Of a stretch of DNA of 64,000 nt, positions 43,640 to 52,766 are shown piece by piece. The notes beneath the pieces were generated by a model that saw only the letters and a program-made list of their open reading frames with translations, did not search any database and was not told the origin of the DNA. Made by a program: the position numbers and the translations under genes. Position 1 is the stretch's first letter, and each line of letters opens with the position of its first letter. This DNA comes from Ciceribacter ferrooxidans. GTDB taxonomy: Bacteria > Pseudomonadota > Alphaproteobacteria > Rhizobiales > Rhizobiaceae. The stretch covers positions 62,001 through 126,000 of the forward strand of contig NZ_SDVB01000106.1 of the NCBI RefSeq assembly GCF_004137355.1, read 5' to 3'.

Positions 43640-44173
43640 ATGCGCAAACTCCTCTTCGAGAGCCTAGTGCGAAAGCCGTTGACCGAGAAGGGCCCGGCTC
43701 CTTCGGACGTGGCAGTCGATGAGCTGGCTAGGGCCGTCGACGAGATCGCGCGCCGCCGGCTCGGCCGCAGCCTCTCGATCCGGATGGTCGATGCAGGGTC
43801 CTGCAACGGCTGCGAACTCGAAATCCACGCGCTCAACAACGCCTTCTACGACATCGAGCGCTTCGGCATCCGCTTCGTTGCCTCGCCGCGCCACGCTGAC
43901 GTTCTCCTCGTCACCGGCCCGGTGACCAGGAACATGCGCGAGGCGCTGGAGCGGACCTATGCCGCAACGCCCAGCCCCAAATGGGTGGTCGCGGTCGGCG
44001 ATTGCGCCCGTGATGGCGGCTGCTTTGCCGGGAGCTATGCGGTGACGGGCGGCGTGTCCGACGTCGTTCCGGTCGACCTTCATATCCCCGGCTGCCCGCC
44101 CTCGCCCACCCACTTGCTCGAAGGATTGCTGGCCCTCCTTCAACGAGTGGAAGGTAAGCGCGGAGCGAGGTGA
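43640..44173 (+). CDS. hyfI: Hydrogenase-4-like small Fe-S subunit (NuoB type)
   Basis: The 177-residue protein is a NuoB/HyfI-like subunit with all four cysteines for the proximal 4Fe-4S cluster: two in CNGCELE, one in GDCARDGG and one in PGCPPSP. It should pass electrons between an unknown donor and the large subunit. It is the last gene of the operon. No HyfH-type ferredoxin or HyfA-type gene follows, so the electron donor protein is missing from the visible operon. Confidence 0.9.
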   Translation: MRKLLFESLVRKPLTEKGPAPSDVAVDELARAVDEIARRRLGRSLSIRMVDAGSCNGCELEIHALNNAFYDIERFGIRFVASPRHADVLLVTGPVTRNMREALERTYAATPSPKWVVAVGDCARDGGCFAGSYAVTGGVSDVVPVDLHIPGCPPSPTHLLEGLLALLQRVEGKRGAR

Positions 44174-44284
44174 GAGGCCGAGTACTTCCCGGCGGAGCTC
44201 GAAGAACGCTGAACATACGATCAGACCCGGAACAATCACACCTGCTCTGCGACCGTCGAAGATCCTCGCCCGCTCGACATCGTC

Positions 44285-45454
44285 TCATTGCCCGAGTTCG
44301 GCAAGTTCGGTTGCCAGTTGACGTAACGGAAGAACCTCGGTCTGAGCGCTGAGCGGGTAAGCATCACGACCGGGATAGACAACAATCCGTCGCTCGGGAT
44401 GGATGTCTTCGCACGCGTGATGGAAACCGCGTTCAACTTTTGGACTGAGGCTTCTCTTGATCTCGATTGCCCACCGCCGTTGACGAGGCAGCGTTAGAAC
44501 CAGATCGATCTCGGCGCCGGCGGAGCTGCGATAGAAGTGCGGCAGAGAACCCTCAGGCATAGCGGAAATTAGAGTCTCGATCACAAAGCCTTCCCAGCTA
44601 GCTCCGCTCACTGGATGACCAAGGAGGTCATCCAGGCCTTCCAGTCCAAGAAGCGTGTGAAGGAGGCCGGAGTCTCGAACATAGACGCGAGGGGATTTGA
44701 CCAGTCGCTTGCCGACATTGCTGTGCCAGGGCTCAAGTCGGCGGACCAGAAGCAGGTCGACCATCAGGTCGAGATAAGAAGAAACCGTCTTGCCGTCGAC
44801 ACCGAGAGATCGAGCAAATTCCGCTGCATTCAACAAGCCCGATTGATGGTGAGCGAGCATGGTCCAGAAACGTCGTAATGTCTCTGCCGCAATCCTGGGA
44901 CCCAGCATCGGGATATCGCGTTCGAGGTATGTCCGGATGAAATCCTGGCGCCAGCGCTGACTGATCCGATCGCTCGCGGCAAGCAAGCTGTCCGGAAAGC
45001 CTCCGCGGAGCCACAGATTTTGGAGGTCACCTTCCGTTACCTCAAGCGCGTCGATCGGTGCGAGTTCGAGATACGCTATGCGACCTGCAAGAGTTTCTCC
45101 AGATTGTTTCAACAGATCAATAGATGCCGATCCGAGCAAAAGGAAGCGGCCGGTACGAATGCCTTTGCGACGGCCACGGTCGATCAATCCTCGCAGGCTC
45201 TGGAACAGATCCGGGACCCGGTGAACTTCGTCCAGGATGACGAGCTGGTTCTCGAAATTCGAAAGAAAAAGCTCGGGTTCTGCAAGCTTTGCCCGGTCGG
45301 CGTCGGATTCGAGGTCGAGGTACACCGCGGACCGGTTTTCGCCAAGCTCAAGGGCGAGCGTGGTTTTTCCGACCTGCCTTGGGCCGAGAAGCGCTACGGC
45401 CGGGTTGGTGTTTAGTAGCTCAACGAGCTGCGCGGTTTTTCTCCTGGGGATCAT
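44285..45454 (-). CDS. AAA ATPase with DUF4143 domain
   Basis: The 389-residue protein starts MIPRRKTAQLVELLNTNPAV and has Walker A (GPRQVGKTT), Walker B (LVILDEVHRV) and a C-terminal DUF4143 nuclease-like half (FYRSSAGAEIDLVL; WAIEIKRS, a PD-(D/E)xK-like ExK). Such ATPases are common mobile accessory genes of unknown target. The internal start at 45454 is chosen because family members begin with M-I-P-R, although its ribosome site is poor; an upstream start at 45538 is possible. Confidence 0.82.
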   Translation of the reverse strand: MIPRRKTAQLVELLNTNPAVALLGPRQVGKTTLALELGENRSAVYLDLESDADRAKLAEPELFLSNFENQLVILDEVHRVPDLFQSLRGLIDRGRRKGIRTGRFLLLGSASIDLLKQSGETLAGRIAYLELAPIDALEVTEGDLQNLWLRGGFPDSLLAASDRISQRWRQDFIRTYLERDIPMLGPRIAAETLRRFWTMLAHHQSGLLNAAEFARSLGVDGKTVSSYLDLMVDLLLVRRLEPWHSNVGKRLVKSPRVYVRDSGLLHTLLGLEGLDDLLGHPVSGASWEGFVIETLISAMPEGSLPHFYRSSAGAEIDLVLTLPRQRRWAIEIKRSLSPKVERGFHHACEDIHPERRIVVYPGRDAYPLSAQTEVLPLRQLATELAELGQ

Positions 45455-45627
45455 CCTTGCATTTATGGAACCTAATTCCAGAATTGCAAGGTTATTTTTC
45501 GACCTATCCGGGGCAGCCGCGGATATCGGGTATGGCATGAGGATATGCCGAGACCGCGGGTTTCTCTGCGATGGCTGTTAACAAAACTCAGAAAACCAAC
45601 AGGCAGTCGCCTTCCTCGGACGCTGAA

Positions 45628-46575
45628 CTACGCCCGTTCTTCATCGTCGTTCAAGGGTGCAAGAAGCTCCAAAACCAGGTCCCGCAGCCAGCGGTGGGTC
45701 GGGTGATTGGTGTTGCGCCGGTGCCAGATCATGCAGATCAGAACCGGGTTGATCGGCATGGGTGGCGTGTAGATAGCGAGGCCCAGACGGGGCGCCACCT
45801 TGCGCGCGAGCTGCTCCGGCAAGAGCGCGACGAGGTCGCTGCCCGCGACCGCATTAGTGACCCCTCCGAAGACCGGCATGGTCATGACGACACGCCGTTC
45901 CCGCCCGACCCGTGCCAGCGCCGCATCGCCCATGGCCTTGAGTTTGCCTTCGGGCGAGAACACCACGTGGCCGAGATCGCAGAAGAGATCGATCGGCACG
46001 ATCTCGCCTTCCCGGACTTCAGCCCGCCCGAGCCGCGGATGTCCTCTGCGCGCAATCATCACGAAGCGGGAGCGGAAGGCCGGCGCGTAGTCGGTCCAGG
46101 TCGGAAAGTCGATCTTCGGCACGAAGGCGAGGTCTATCCCATGCCTTTCGAGGGTCCCGACGTAATTGTCAGGCACCAGATCGACGAGTTGCACCTGGAT
46201 CTTCGGCGCCAGCCGCGAGAGCGCGTTTGCAAGCGAGGGCATCAGCATTTCCGCAAAGAAGTCCGAGCCGGAGATCTTGAAGCTCTGCTCGGCGTTCGCC
46301 GGGTCGAAGCTGGCAGGCCCGGCAAGGAGCGCCTCGACATCCTCCAGGATGTGACGGAGAGGGAACTCGAGACTTCTTGCATATTCCGTCGGAACGAGAC
46401 GCTGCCCCTCTCGCACGAAGAGTGGATCGTTCAGGGCATGGCGAAGACGGCCGAGCGCCGAGGAGACCGCCGGCTGCGAAAGGCCGATGCGTTCGCCGGC
46501 CCGCACGGTGGATTGCTCGTGCAACAGAGCATCGAGCACCCGCAGAAGATTGAGGTCGAAGCTCGATAAATTCAT
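45628..46575 (-). CDS. LysR-family regulator, NodD-like group
   Basis: The 315-residue protein has the HTH (FDLNLLRVLDALLHEQSTVR, then AGERIGLSQPAVSSALGRLR) of the subgroup that includes NodD and NahR, and a normal effector domain. It is divergent from the cupin gene, about 100 bases apart, so it likely controls the cupin and the genes after it. The region between them contains ATTATTGAAATCG and TAACAACTATCG stretches that could be LysR sites. Confidence 0.85.
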   Translation of the reverse strand: MNLSSFDLNLLRVLDALLHEQSTVRAGERIGLSQPAVSSALGRLRHALNDPLFVREGQRLVPTEYARSLEFPLRHILEDVEALLAGPASFDPANAEQSFKISGSDFFAEMLMPSLANALSRLAPKIQVQLVDLVPDNYVGTLERHGIDLAFVPKIDFPTWTDYAPAFRSRFVMIARRGHPRLGRAEVREGEIVPIDLFCDLGHVVFSPEGKLKAMGDAALARVGRERRVVMTMPVFGGVTNAVAGSDLVALLPEQLARKVAPRLGLAIYTPPMPINPVLICMIWHRRNTNHPTHRWLRDLVLELLAPLNDDEERA

Positions 46576-46676
46576 TCGGCGAATTTATTCTATAACAACT
46601 ATCGATTTCAATAATAGACTCCGATCTGGCACGCTTTCCCGCATCGATCACGATGACACGACGGCGGGAGGCTTCG

Positions 46677-47123
46677 ATGGTTGCGCGTCCGGTACCCTAC
46701 AGCGTCCAGTGGCTCGGTACGACCTACAGGATTTCCCTGACGGCGGAGCAGACGCAGACGCGCGTCGGCATCTTCGAGAGCCTCGACCAGCCGGGCTACG
46801 GCCCTCCCCGCCACATTCACAATCGCGAGGACGAGACCTTTCACATCCAGTCCGGCGAAGTGGAGTTCTGGGTGAATGGCCAAAGACGACTGGAAGGTCC
46901 GGGCAGCGTCGTCTTCGTACCGCGCGGCACGGAGCACACGTTCCGGGTCGTCGGTGATCTGCCGGCCCGAATGCTCACGATCATGACCCCCGGCGGCTTC
47001 GAAGGCTTCTTTGCCGAAATGGCCGAACACAATTGCCGTATCCCCGAAGACATGGATCAGGTCACCGCGATCGGCGCGCGTTTCGGCCTGACATTCACCG
47101 GGCCGCCGCTCGGCGCGGCCTGA
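46677..47123 (+). CDS. Cupin-domain protein
   Basis: The 148-residue protein is a single-domain cupin with PPRHIHNREDETFHIQSGEV, where His, His and Glu of motif 1 bind a metal, and PGSVVFVPRGTEHTFRV with the second-motif His. It could be a dioxygenase or a sugar/aromatic-related cupin. GGAGG lies five bases before this ATG, which favours it over the one eight codons earlier. It is followed by a small oxidase-like gene on the same strand. Confidence 0.8.
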   Translation: MVARPVPYSVQWLGTTYRISLTAEQTQTRVGIFESLDQPGYGPPRHIHNREDETFHIQSGEVEFWVNGQRRLEGPGSVVFVPRGTEHTFRVVGDLPARMLTIMTPGGFEGFFAEMAEHNCRIPEDMDQVTAIGARFGLTFTGPPLGAA

Positions 47124-47152
47124 TCTCGCAAGCGCGAACAGGAGCAACGGAC

Positions 47153-47572
47153 ATGCGTGGCATCTCCTTCTGGTTTTTCATGACGGCGGTCGTCTACGTG
47201 ACGCTCGGGATGATCTGGGGAATCGTCATGGCCGCGACCGGCGACCACAGGCTGGCGGCCGCCCACGCCCATCTCAATCTCGTCGGCTGGGTAACGTTGG
47301 CACTCTTCGGCATCTACTACCACCTCGTTCCCCAAGCCGGCGAACACGTGCTGGCGAAGCTGCATTTCGCTGTGGCCACCGCCGGGGTGGTGCTGATCGT
47401 CCCGGGAATAGCCATGGCACTTTCGGGTGCAGGCGAGTTGCTGGCCAAGGTCGGCTCGGTTCTCACCCTCGCGTCGATGCTCCTGTTTGCCGTGGTGGTC
47501 TTCCGTAGCCGGAAGACGGCCGATGTGCCCGAAGGGAGGACAGTCGAACAAGGCCTCGTGCAATCCGCCTGA
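47153..47572 (+). CDS. Small CcoN-like four-span membrane protein
   Basis: The 139-residue protein has four spans. The block AAAHAHLNLVGWVTLALFGI, then YYHLVPQAGE, resembles the heme-ligand helix region of cbb3 oxidase subunit I, with the HAH and a later His. It is far too short to be an oxidase subunit. Such proteins are annotated in many proteobacteria near nitrosative or respiratory genes, with no proven role. CAGGAGC gives the ribosome site, 29 bases after the cupin gene. Confidence 0.65.
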   Translation: MRGISFWFFMTAVVYVTLGMIWGIVMAATGDHRLAAAHAHLNLVGWVTLALFGIYYHLVPQAGEHVLAKLHFAVATAGVVLIVPGIAMALSGAGELLAKVGSVLTLASMLLFAVVVFRSRKTADVPEGRTVEQGLVQSA

Positions 47573-47615
47573 GATGACGGGCGACGAGATATCCTGTTGA
47601 ACGATGGAGGGACAG

Positions 47616-48704
47616 ATGGTTCTCCGACCGATAGGAGGTGCCGAAGGACAGGTTGAAGGCCGCGCCAATCGCGGTGGGCCGATCGGGCGCGTCGAGGATC
47701 GTGTTGCCGATCCCGACCGGTCGCAACGAGGGCTGCTCCTGCATGGCGGCGCGTTCGACATCGACCACTTTCTGGCCGATCCCGAGACCTATAAGGCGAT
47801 CCACGAGATCGTTCGAGAAGGCCCGTCGGCCGGCGAGTTCAAGATGAAGGGTCCGGTGTGGACGCTGATCCTCGATCACGATCAGACGGCGAAGCTGCGG
47901 CAGGTTCTCATCGAAGGTGGAGGACCGCTCCTTGCCGCAGCCGGCGTCGCGGCTCCGGTCGTTGCCGGCGCCCTTTTCGCCTCCATCGTCTACATCAACT
48001 TCGTGGATCGGCTCGGCGGCAACAATGGCGTGGAGATCAATGGTGTCGTCGGCGTCCAGGGGATCCTCGTTCATCCCCGCCTGATGGGAGGCCGGTTCGA
48101 ACTTCTCGCTGACAGCGCAAGGATCGGCGTCGCCGGGGTAACCATCACCGCCTGGCTCGTCGCGGCCATTTCGAAGTCACCGGCTCTTGCAAGCGCACTG
48201 CAGTTTGCGCCCCTGGCGGCGATCGCCAATGCGGTCTCGATCGGGACGCCACTCGGCCTTGCAATCGGCGCGGCGCTGGGCCTGGTGCTCGACAGCGAGC
48301 CCGACCCCAACACCTTCGGCCCCGTGGTCGCAAACCGCAACCAGGTCGGTGAATGGGAAGCGTTCGAAATCGGAACCTGCCGCGACAGCAGCGAGGTTTC
48401 GCTGATCTCGCACATGGGTCATTTCTCGGCTGTCGATGGAGGCGGAAAGGGCGTCTACGCAAACCGCCCGAAGGTGGGCGCGTGGGAGCGCTGGGGTTTG
48501 ATCAAGCATGGGGACGGGACGGCGAGTTTTCTGACGGCCAACGGGCACCTGCTGACCGCCGAGTCGGGAGGCGGGCGAGAGTGCAACGCAAATCGCACCA
48601 GCATCGGACCCTGGGAGAAGTTCCATATCGAACCCCTCGCCGGCAGCAAATTTGCGCTCAGGACCTTCGTCACCGGTCATTACGTCTGCGTGGAGCCGCG
48701 GTGA
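47616..48704 (+). CDS. Membrane protein with fascin/beta-trefoil-like C-terminal repeats
   Basis: I do not recognise a named family for this 362-residue protein. Residues 1-95 are polar. Residues 103-127 are a glycine/alanine-rich hydrophobic stretch (GPLLAAAGVAAPVVAGALFA), and 171-225 are a second hydrophobic zone. Residues 237-362 hold three repeats exactly 43 residues apart: VVANRNQVGEWEAFEI, VYANRPKVGAWERWGLI and CNANRTSIGPWEKFHI. This matches a fascin-like or other beta-trefoil fold with three lobes. GGAGGG lies five bases before the chosen ATG (alternative 47604). Confidence 0.7.
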   Translation: MVLRPIGGAEGQVEGRANRGGPIGRVEDRVADPDRSQRGLLLHGGAFDIDHFLADPETYKAIHEIVREGPSAGEFKMKGPVWTLILDHDQTAKLRQVLIEGGGPLLAAAGVAAPVVAGALFASIVYINFVDRLGGNNGVEINGVVGVQGILVHPRLMGGRFELLADSARIGVAGVTITAWLVAAISKSPALASALQFAPLAAIANAVSIGTPLGLAIGAALGLVLDSEPDPNTFGPVVANRNQVGEWEAFEIGTCRDSSEVSLISHMGHFSAVDGGGKGVYANRPKVGAWERWGLIKHGDGTASFLTANGHLLTAESGGGRECNANRTSIGPWEKFHIEPLAGSKFALRTFVTGHYVCVEPR

Positions 48705-49082
48705 CATCCACCACGGCTTCCCAGATGCGGCGGCAGGCTTGGGCGGCTTCGGCGACGGTCTTCCTTGTCATTCACGGCCGCAAGTCAAACCCTGTGCGCC
48801 GAAGGGGGGCAGTGATGCACGCGCTGAGGCAGTACCAGCTCGCCCGGCACCACTGGCGAAACTGCATACTCGAGCCGCCTTCGAGTCACGCCTCAAACGC
48901 CTGACAGGGAGGCGCAACACGCATCATCCATTATACGATGAAACCCCTGAGGAGAATCCGCTGGTGTGACCTGCGGGTTCAGGTTTCTCGATTGGGCGAG
49001 CGTTCCAATCAGTTCCAACCTCCGTCCCGTGAGCAGCGATTCCGGAACACGCCTGCAGCGGTAAGGGTGTAGCGGAGAGTTA
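48705..49082. other. Gene-free stretch before hipBA
   Basis: No gene, RNA or clear repeat can be supported here. Short frames exist in several phases, but none has both a ribosome site and family resemblance. The stretch ends at the hipBA operators. Confidence 0.6.
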
Positions 49083-49194
49083 CCCGATCGGGAAATTTAT
49101 CCCGCCAGACATCATCCAGCATCAACAATTTTACCGATCGGGAAAATTGACCTCGACAAGGCGCCAAGGCGCTGATATTTTCCTGAGCGGGAAA
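49083..49194. promoter_or_regulatory. HipB operator array
   Basis: Three palindromic boxes lie before hipB: CCCGATCGGG (49083-49092, within TTACCCGATCGGGAAATT), the 22-bp near-perfect palindrome AATTTT-ACCGATCGGG-AAAATT (49127-49148), and TTTTCC-TGAGC-GGGAAA (49178-49194). Spacing between centres is about 50 bases. Multiple operators are normal for HipB autorepression. Confidence 0.7.
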
Positions 49195-49200
49195 GCGATT

Positions 49201-49431
49201 ATGGCAAAACGGGTAAGAACTCCAGCCGATATCGGCACTTTGGTACGAAGCGCACGTAAGGAGCAAAACCTGCGGCAGGACGAACTTGCCGGCGTTGCCG
49301 GCGTCGGGCTCCGGTTCATCGTCGATCTCGAAGCAGGCAAGCCAACGGCGCAGATCGGGAAGGTCCTGCAGGTTCTCCAAACGCTCGGGTGTTCCATCGA
49401 CATTCTGGTTCCTGGCGAGCGCAGACCATGA
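49201..49431 (+). CDS. hipB: HipB-type antitoxin/repressor
   Basis: The 76-residue protein is an Xre helix-turn-helix (IGTLVRSARKEQNLRQDELA, then GVAGVGLRFIVDLEAG) and ends ILVPGERRP. It represses the operon by binding the palindromes upstream and holds the HipA kinase inactive. The stop overlaps the hipA start (ATGA). The ATG at 49201 is used; a longer frame would run through the third operator. Confidence 0.88.
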   Translation: MAKRVRTPADIGTLVRSARKEQNLRQDELAGVAGVGLRFIVDLEAGKPTAQIGKVLQVLQTLGCSIDILVPGERRP

Positions 49432-50687
49432 CTGACAAGGTTCTGAATGTCTGGTGGGATGGTCGCCTTGTCGGTCAATTCACGCAGGACAGGCATGGCG
49501 ATATCGCCTTTGCCTATGCTCAGGCTTGGCTTGATGACGGTGAGACACTCCCGCTTTCCGCTTCTCTGCCGAAGCGATCGGACCGCTTTTCACGTCGAGA
49601 ATGTCGACCCTTCTTCGGCGGCCTCCTGCCCGAGGAAAGCCAACGCCTTATTGCAGCGCAGGCGTTGGGCGTTTCCCCCGCGAACGACTTTGCGCTTCTC
49701 GATCGCCTGGGCGGTGACGTTGCCGGCGCTCTTCAGCTGTTACCGGCAGGCCAGGACCCCACAAACACGGGACCGATTAAAGGCCAGCCAACGCCTTTGA
49801 ACGAGGCGGGCATCGCTCGCGTGCTGGATGCACTTCCGACGCGGCCGTTATTGGCGGGTCAAGAAGGTTTGAGACTATCGCTGGCTGGTGCGCAATCCAA
49901 GGTCCCTGTTGTACTGATCAACGGCCAGGTTGCCCTTCCACTTCCCGGCCGGGCGACCACCCATATCCTGAAGCCGCCGATCGCACGCTTCAATGGAACG
50001 ACCGAAAACGAAGCTTTTGTAATGAGGCTCGCCGCTGCAATTGGCTTAGACGTTGCACCCGTCGAACCGAGGTCTGCGGAGGGGCGCCCGTTTCTCCTGG
50101 TCGAAAGATATGACCGCTTCCGCGATGACAGCGGCGTCGTGCGCCGTATTCACCAGGAAGATTTTTGCCAAGCCCTCGGCGTGCCACCGGAAACCAAGTA
50201 TGCGAGCGAAGGCGGACCGACCTTCACGGACTGTTTCGAGCTATTGCGACGCGTATCAATTCGCCCGGCTACGGATGTTCTGAAGTTGCTGGATGCCGCA
50301 ATCTTCAATCTTATTGTCGGCAATGCCGATGCTCACGGCAAGAATTTCTCGATCCTCTATGACGATCAGGGGCCGAGGATGGCTCCGTTGTACGATCTCA
50401 TTTCCACTGTGACCTATCCGGATCTCTCACCGAAAATGGCCATGAGGATCGGAAGGCGCGCCACCCTTGCGGAATTGGACGCCGATGGGTGGGAGGCTTT
50501 TGCCAACGACGCTGGCATCGGTTTGCCGCTCCTCCGTCGTCGGGTTGCGGAGCTGTGCGACGCTGTTTTCAGTGAGAGTGGTCGCGTTGTGGACACCTTC
50601 GGCAGTACCATAAGTGGCCAAGATCTGACAGATTTACGCGAGATGATCGAAGGCCGAGCGCAAATGGTTTCGCTGACGCTGCGCTGA
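49428..50687 (+). CDS. hipA: HipA-type serine/threonine kinase toxin
   Basis: The 419-residue protein has the full HipA layout: an N-terminal subdomain (WWDGRLVGQFTQDRHGDIAF), the phosphoacceptor-loop region LSLAGAQSKVPV, ATP-binding HILKPP, the active-site block LLDAAIFNLIVGNADAHGKN with the catalytic Asp, and the DFG-like region PLYDLIST. HipA kinases phosphorylate glutamyl- or tryptophanyl-tRNA synthetase and cause growth arrest. It is coupled to hipB by overlap. All key residues look intact, so the toxin is probably active. Confidence 0.9.
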   Translation: MTDKVLNVWWDGRLVGQFTQDRHGDIAFAYAQAWLDDGETLPLSASLPKRSDRFSRRECRPFFGGLLPEESQRLIAAQALGVSPANDFALLDRLGGDVAGALQLLPAGQDPTNTGPIKGQPTPLNEAGIARVLDALPTRPLLAGQEGLRLSLAGAQSKVPVVLINGQVALPLPGRATTHILKPPIARFNGTTENEAFVMRLAAAIGLDVAPVEPRSAEGRPFLLVERYDRFRDDSGVVRRIHQEDFCQALGVPPETKYASEGGPTFTDCFELLRRVSIRPATDVLKLLDAAIFNLIVGNADAHGKNFSILYDDQGPRMAPLYDLISTVTYPDLSPKMAMRIGRRATLAELDADGWEAFANDAGIGLPLLRRRVAELCDAVFSESGRVVDTFGSTISGQDLTDLREMIEGRAQMVSLTLR

Positions 50688-51027
50688 ATTGCCCCGTAAG
50701 GTATATCTCTCTGAGGCAAAGGCGCAAGCTGTCCAGAGCTATCTTTGCGTGTAATTTTTTTCCTGCAATCAAGACATTTTGCTACAGCACGGACGCGCAA
50801 AGATGAGGTCTGCAGCCAATGTTCAATCGGAAAGGCCCTTGACGAGCGCGAGGGATCTTTCCGTATCATACTGAATTGTCACAGTTATAATCCAAGATCA
50901 TTGCGACCTCGGTTTGTGCCCCGGGACAATCCGATCGGCTGTCTTGGGAAATGGAGTCCCGATCACGTAGACTGCTTTTGAGGACGACGCAGATCGGAGC
51001 GGCCCCACCTTGACCAGTGTCCGCCTT
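50688..51027. other. Gene-free stretch between hipA and carboxylase gene
   Basis: No gene is supported. The stretch carries AT-rich DNA (TTTGCGTGTAATTTTTTTCC near 50743), which might end the hipBA transcript, and a GC-rich half with GATCGG repeats near 50930-51000 that looks like worn mobile-element DNA, although no transposase frame could be confirmed. Confidence 0.5.
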
Positions 51028-52755
51028 CTACTCCTCGTAGCGGCCGAGGGTGGCGCCTGCTTCCAGATAGCTGCCGGTTCCCGCGACAAGTCGGAAGATG
51101 CCGCTGCGGGTTGCCGTCACCTGCGTCTCCATTTTCATCGCTTCCATCACGGCGAGCAGGTCACCCTTTTCCACCTTGTCGCCGTCGGCGACCTTCCAGG
51201 CCTGTAGCGTCCCGGCGATCGGCGCCGAGAGGATGGCCGGGTCGGCGGCGGGCGTAACCTGAGGTGCGTTTCCGCCGGCGGGCGCCGCAGCAAAGCCCTG
51301 GAAGAGTAGTGCCGGAAGCGCAAGCTCGTGCCGGCGTCCGTCGATCTCGACATGGGTACGGACAAGCGCGGGCTCGGCGACCGGCTCCGGCCGCGCTTCC
51401 GCCTCCAGCCGTCCGGCGAACTCGTTCTCGATCCAGCGGGTATGGACCTTGAAGCCGTCTGCACCGACGAAATCCTCCGCCTCGATCGCCGCGCGGTGGA
51501 AGGGGAGCACCGTCGTCACCCCTTCGATCCGGAACTCGGCGAGCGCGCGGCGGGCGCGTTTGAGCGCCTCTTCCCGCGTCGCGCCGGTGACGATGAGCTT
51601 CGCCACCAGCGAATCGAAGACGCCGGAGATCGAGGATCCAGTCTCGACGCCGCTGTCGAGGCGAATGCCGGGACCTGACGGCGGCACGAAGGCGCCGATG
51701 CGGCCGGGCGTCGGCAGGAAGCCGCGGCCGGGATCCTCGGCATTGATGCGGAATTCGATCGCATGACCGCGCGACGCCGGCGTCTCGGTGACACGGAGCG
51801 GCAGACCTTCGGCGATGCGGAACTGTTCCACGACGAGGTCGAGGCCGGTCGTCTCCTCCGTCACCGGATGCTCAACCTGCAGGCGGGTGTTCACCTCCAG
51901 GAAGGAAATGGTGCCGTCGACACCGAGGAGGAACTCGACCGTGCCGGCGCCGGAATAGCCGGCCGCGGCACAGATCCTGCGCGATGCGTCGTGGATCGTC
52001 TCGCGCTGGGCGTCGGTGAGGAACGGAGCCGGCGCCTCCTCGACGAGCTTCTGGTTGCGCCGTTGCAGCGAGCAGTCGCGGGTGCCGAGCACGACGACAT
52101 TGCCGTGCCTGTCGGCGATCACCTGCGCCTCAACGTGGCGCGGGCGATCGAGGAAGCGTTCGAGGAAGCACTCGCCGCGGCCGAAGGCGGCGGTCGCCTC
52201 GCGCACGGCGGATTCGTAGAGCTCGGGGATCTCTTCCATCTTCCAGGCGACCTTCATGCCGCGGCCGCCGCCGCCATGGGCGGCCTTGATCGCGACCGGC
52301 AGGCCGTGCGCCTCGGCAAAGGCGAGCACTTCGCCCGCCGACGAGACGGGGCCGTCGCTGCCGGCGACGAGGGGTGCGCCGACGCTGGTTGCGATCCGCC
52401 GGGCCTCGACCTTGTCGCCGAGCGCCTCGATCACCTGCGGATCGGGGCCGATCCAGGTGAGGCCGGCCTCGATCACCGCGCAGGCGAACTCTGCACGCTC
52501 CGAGAGGAAGCCGTAGCCAGGATGGACCGCATCGGCGCCGGAGCGGCGGGCGACCACGATCAATTTTTCGATGTCGAGATAGGTCTCCGCCGGCCGGGTG
52601 CCGGAAAGGCCGTAGGCCTCGTCTGCCAGCCGCACGAAGAGCGCGTCCATGTCAGGGTCGGCATAGACGGCAACCGATTGGAGGCCGTAGTCGCGACAGG
52701 CGCGGATGATCCGCACGGCGATCTCACCGCGATTGGCGATCAGGACTTTTCTCAT
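51028..52755 (-). CDS. Biotin carboxylase fused to biotin carrier domain
   Basis: The 575-residue protein has the ATP-grasp biotin carboxylase part ([74 protein letters not shown]) and a C-terminal biotinyl domain with the biotin lysine Lys541 in VMEAMKMET. It belongs to the operon that encodes PxpABC; in this context carboxylation of 5-oxoproline or a related lactam is plausible. GGAG lies nine bases before this ATG, which favours it over a start five codons upstream. Confidence 0.92.
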   Translation of the reverse strand: MRKVLIANRGEIAVRIIRACRDYGLQSVAVYADPDMDALFVRLADEAYGLSGTRPAETYLDIEKLIVVARRSGADAVHPGYGFLSERAEFACAVIEAGLTWIGPDPQVIEALGDKVEARRIATSVGAPLVAGSDGPVSSAGEVLAFAEAHGLPVAIKAAHGGGGRGMKVAWKMEEIPELYESAVREATAAFGRGECFLERFLDRPRHVEAQVIADRHGNVVVLGTRDCSLQRRNQKLVEEAPAPFLTDAQRETIHDASRRICAAAGYSGAGTVEFLLGVDGTISFLEVNTRLQVEHPVTEETTGLDLVVEQFRIAEGLPLRVTETPASRGHAIEFRINAEDPGRGFLPTPGRIGAFVPPSGPGIRLDSGVETGSSISGVFDSLVAKLIVTGATREEALKRARRALAEFRIEGVTTVLPFHRAAIEAEDFVGADGFKVHTRWIENEFAGRLEAEARPEPVAEPALVRTHVEIDGRRHELALPALLFQGFAAAPAGGNAPQVTPAADPAILSAPIAGTLQAWKVADGDKVEKGDLLAVMEAMKMETQVTATRSGIFRLVAGTGSYLEAGATLGRYEE

Positions 52756-52766
52756 CGAGTGTCTCC

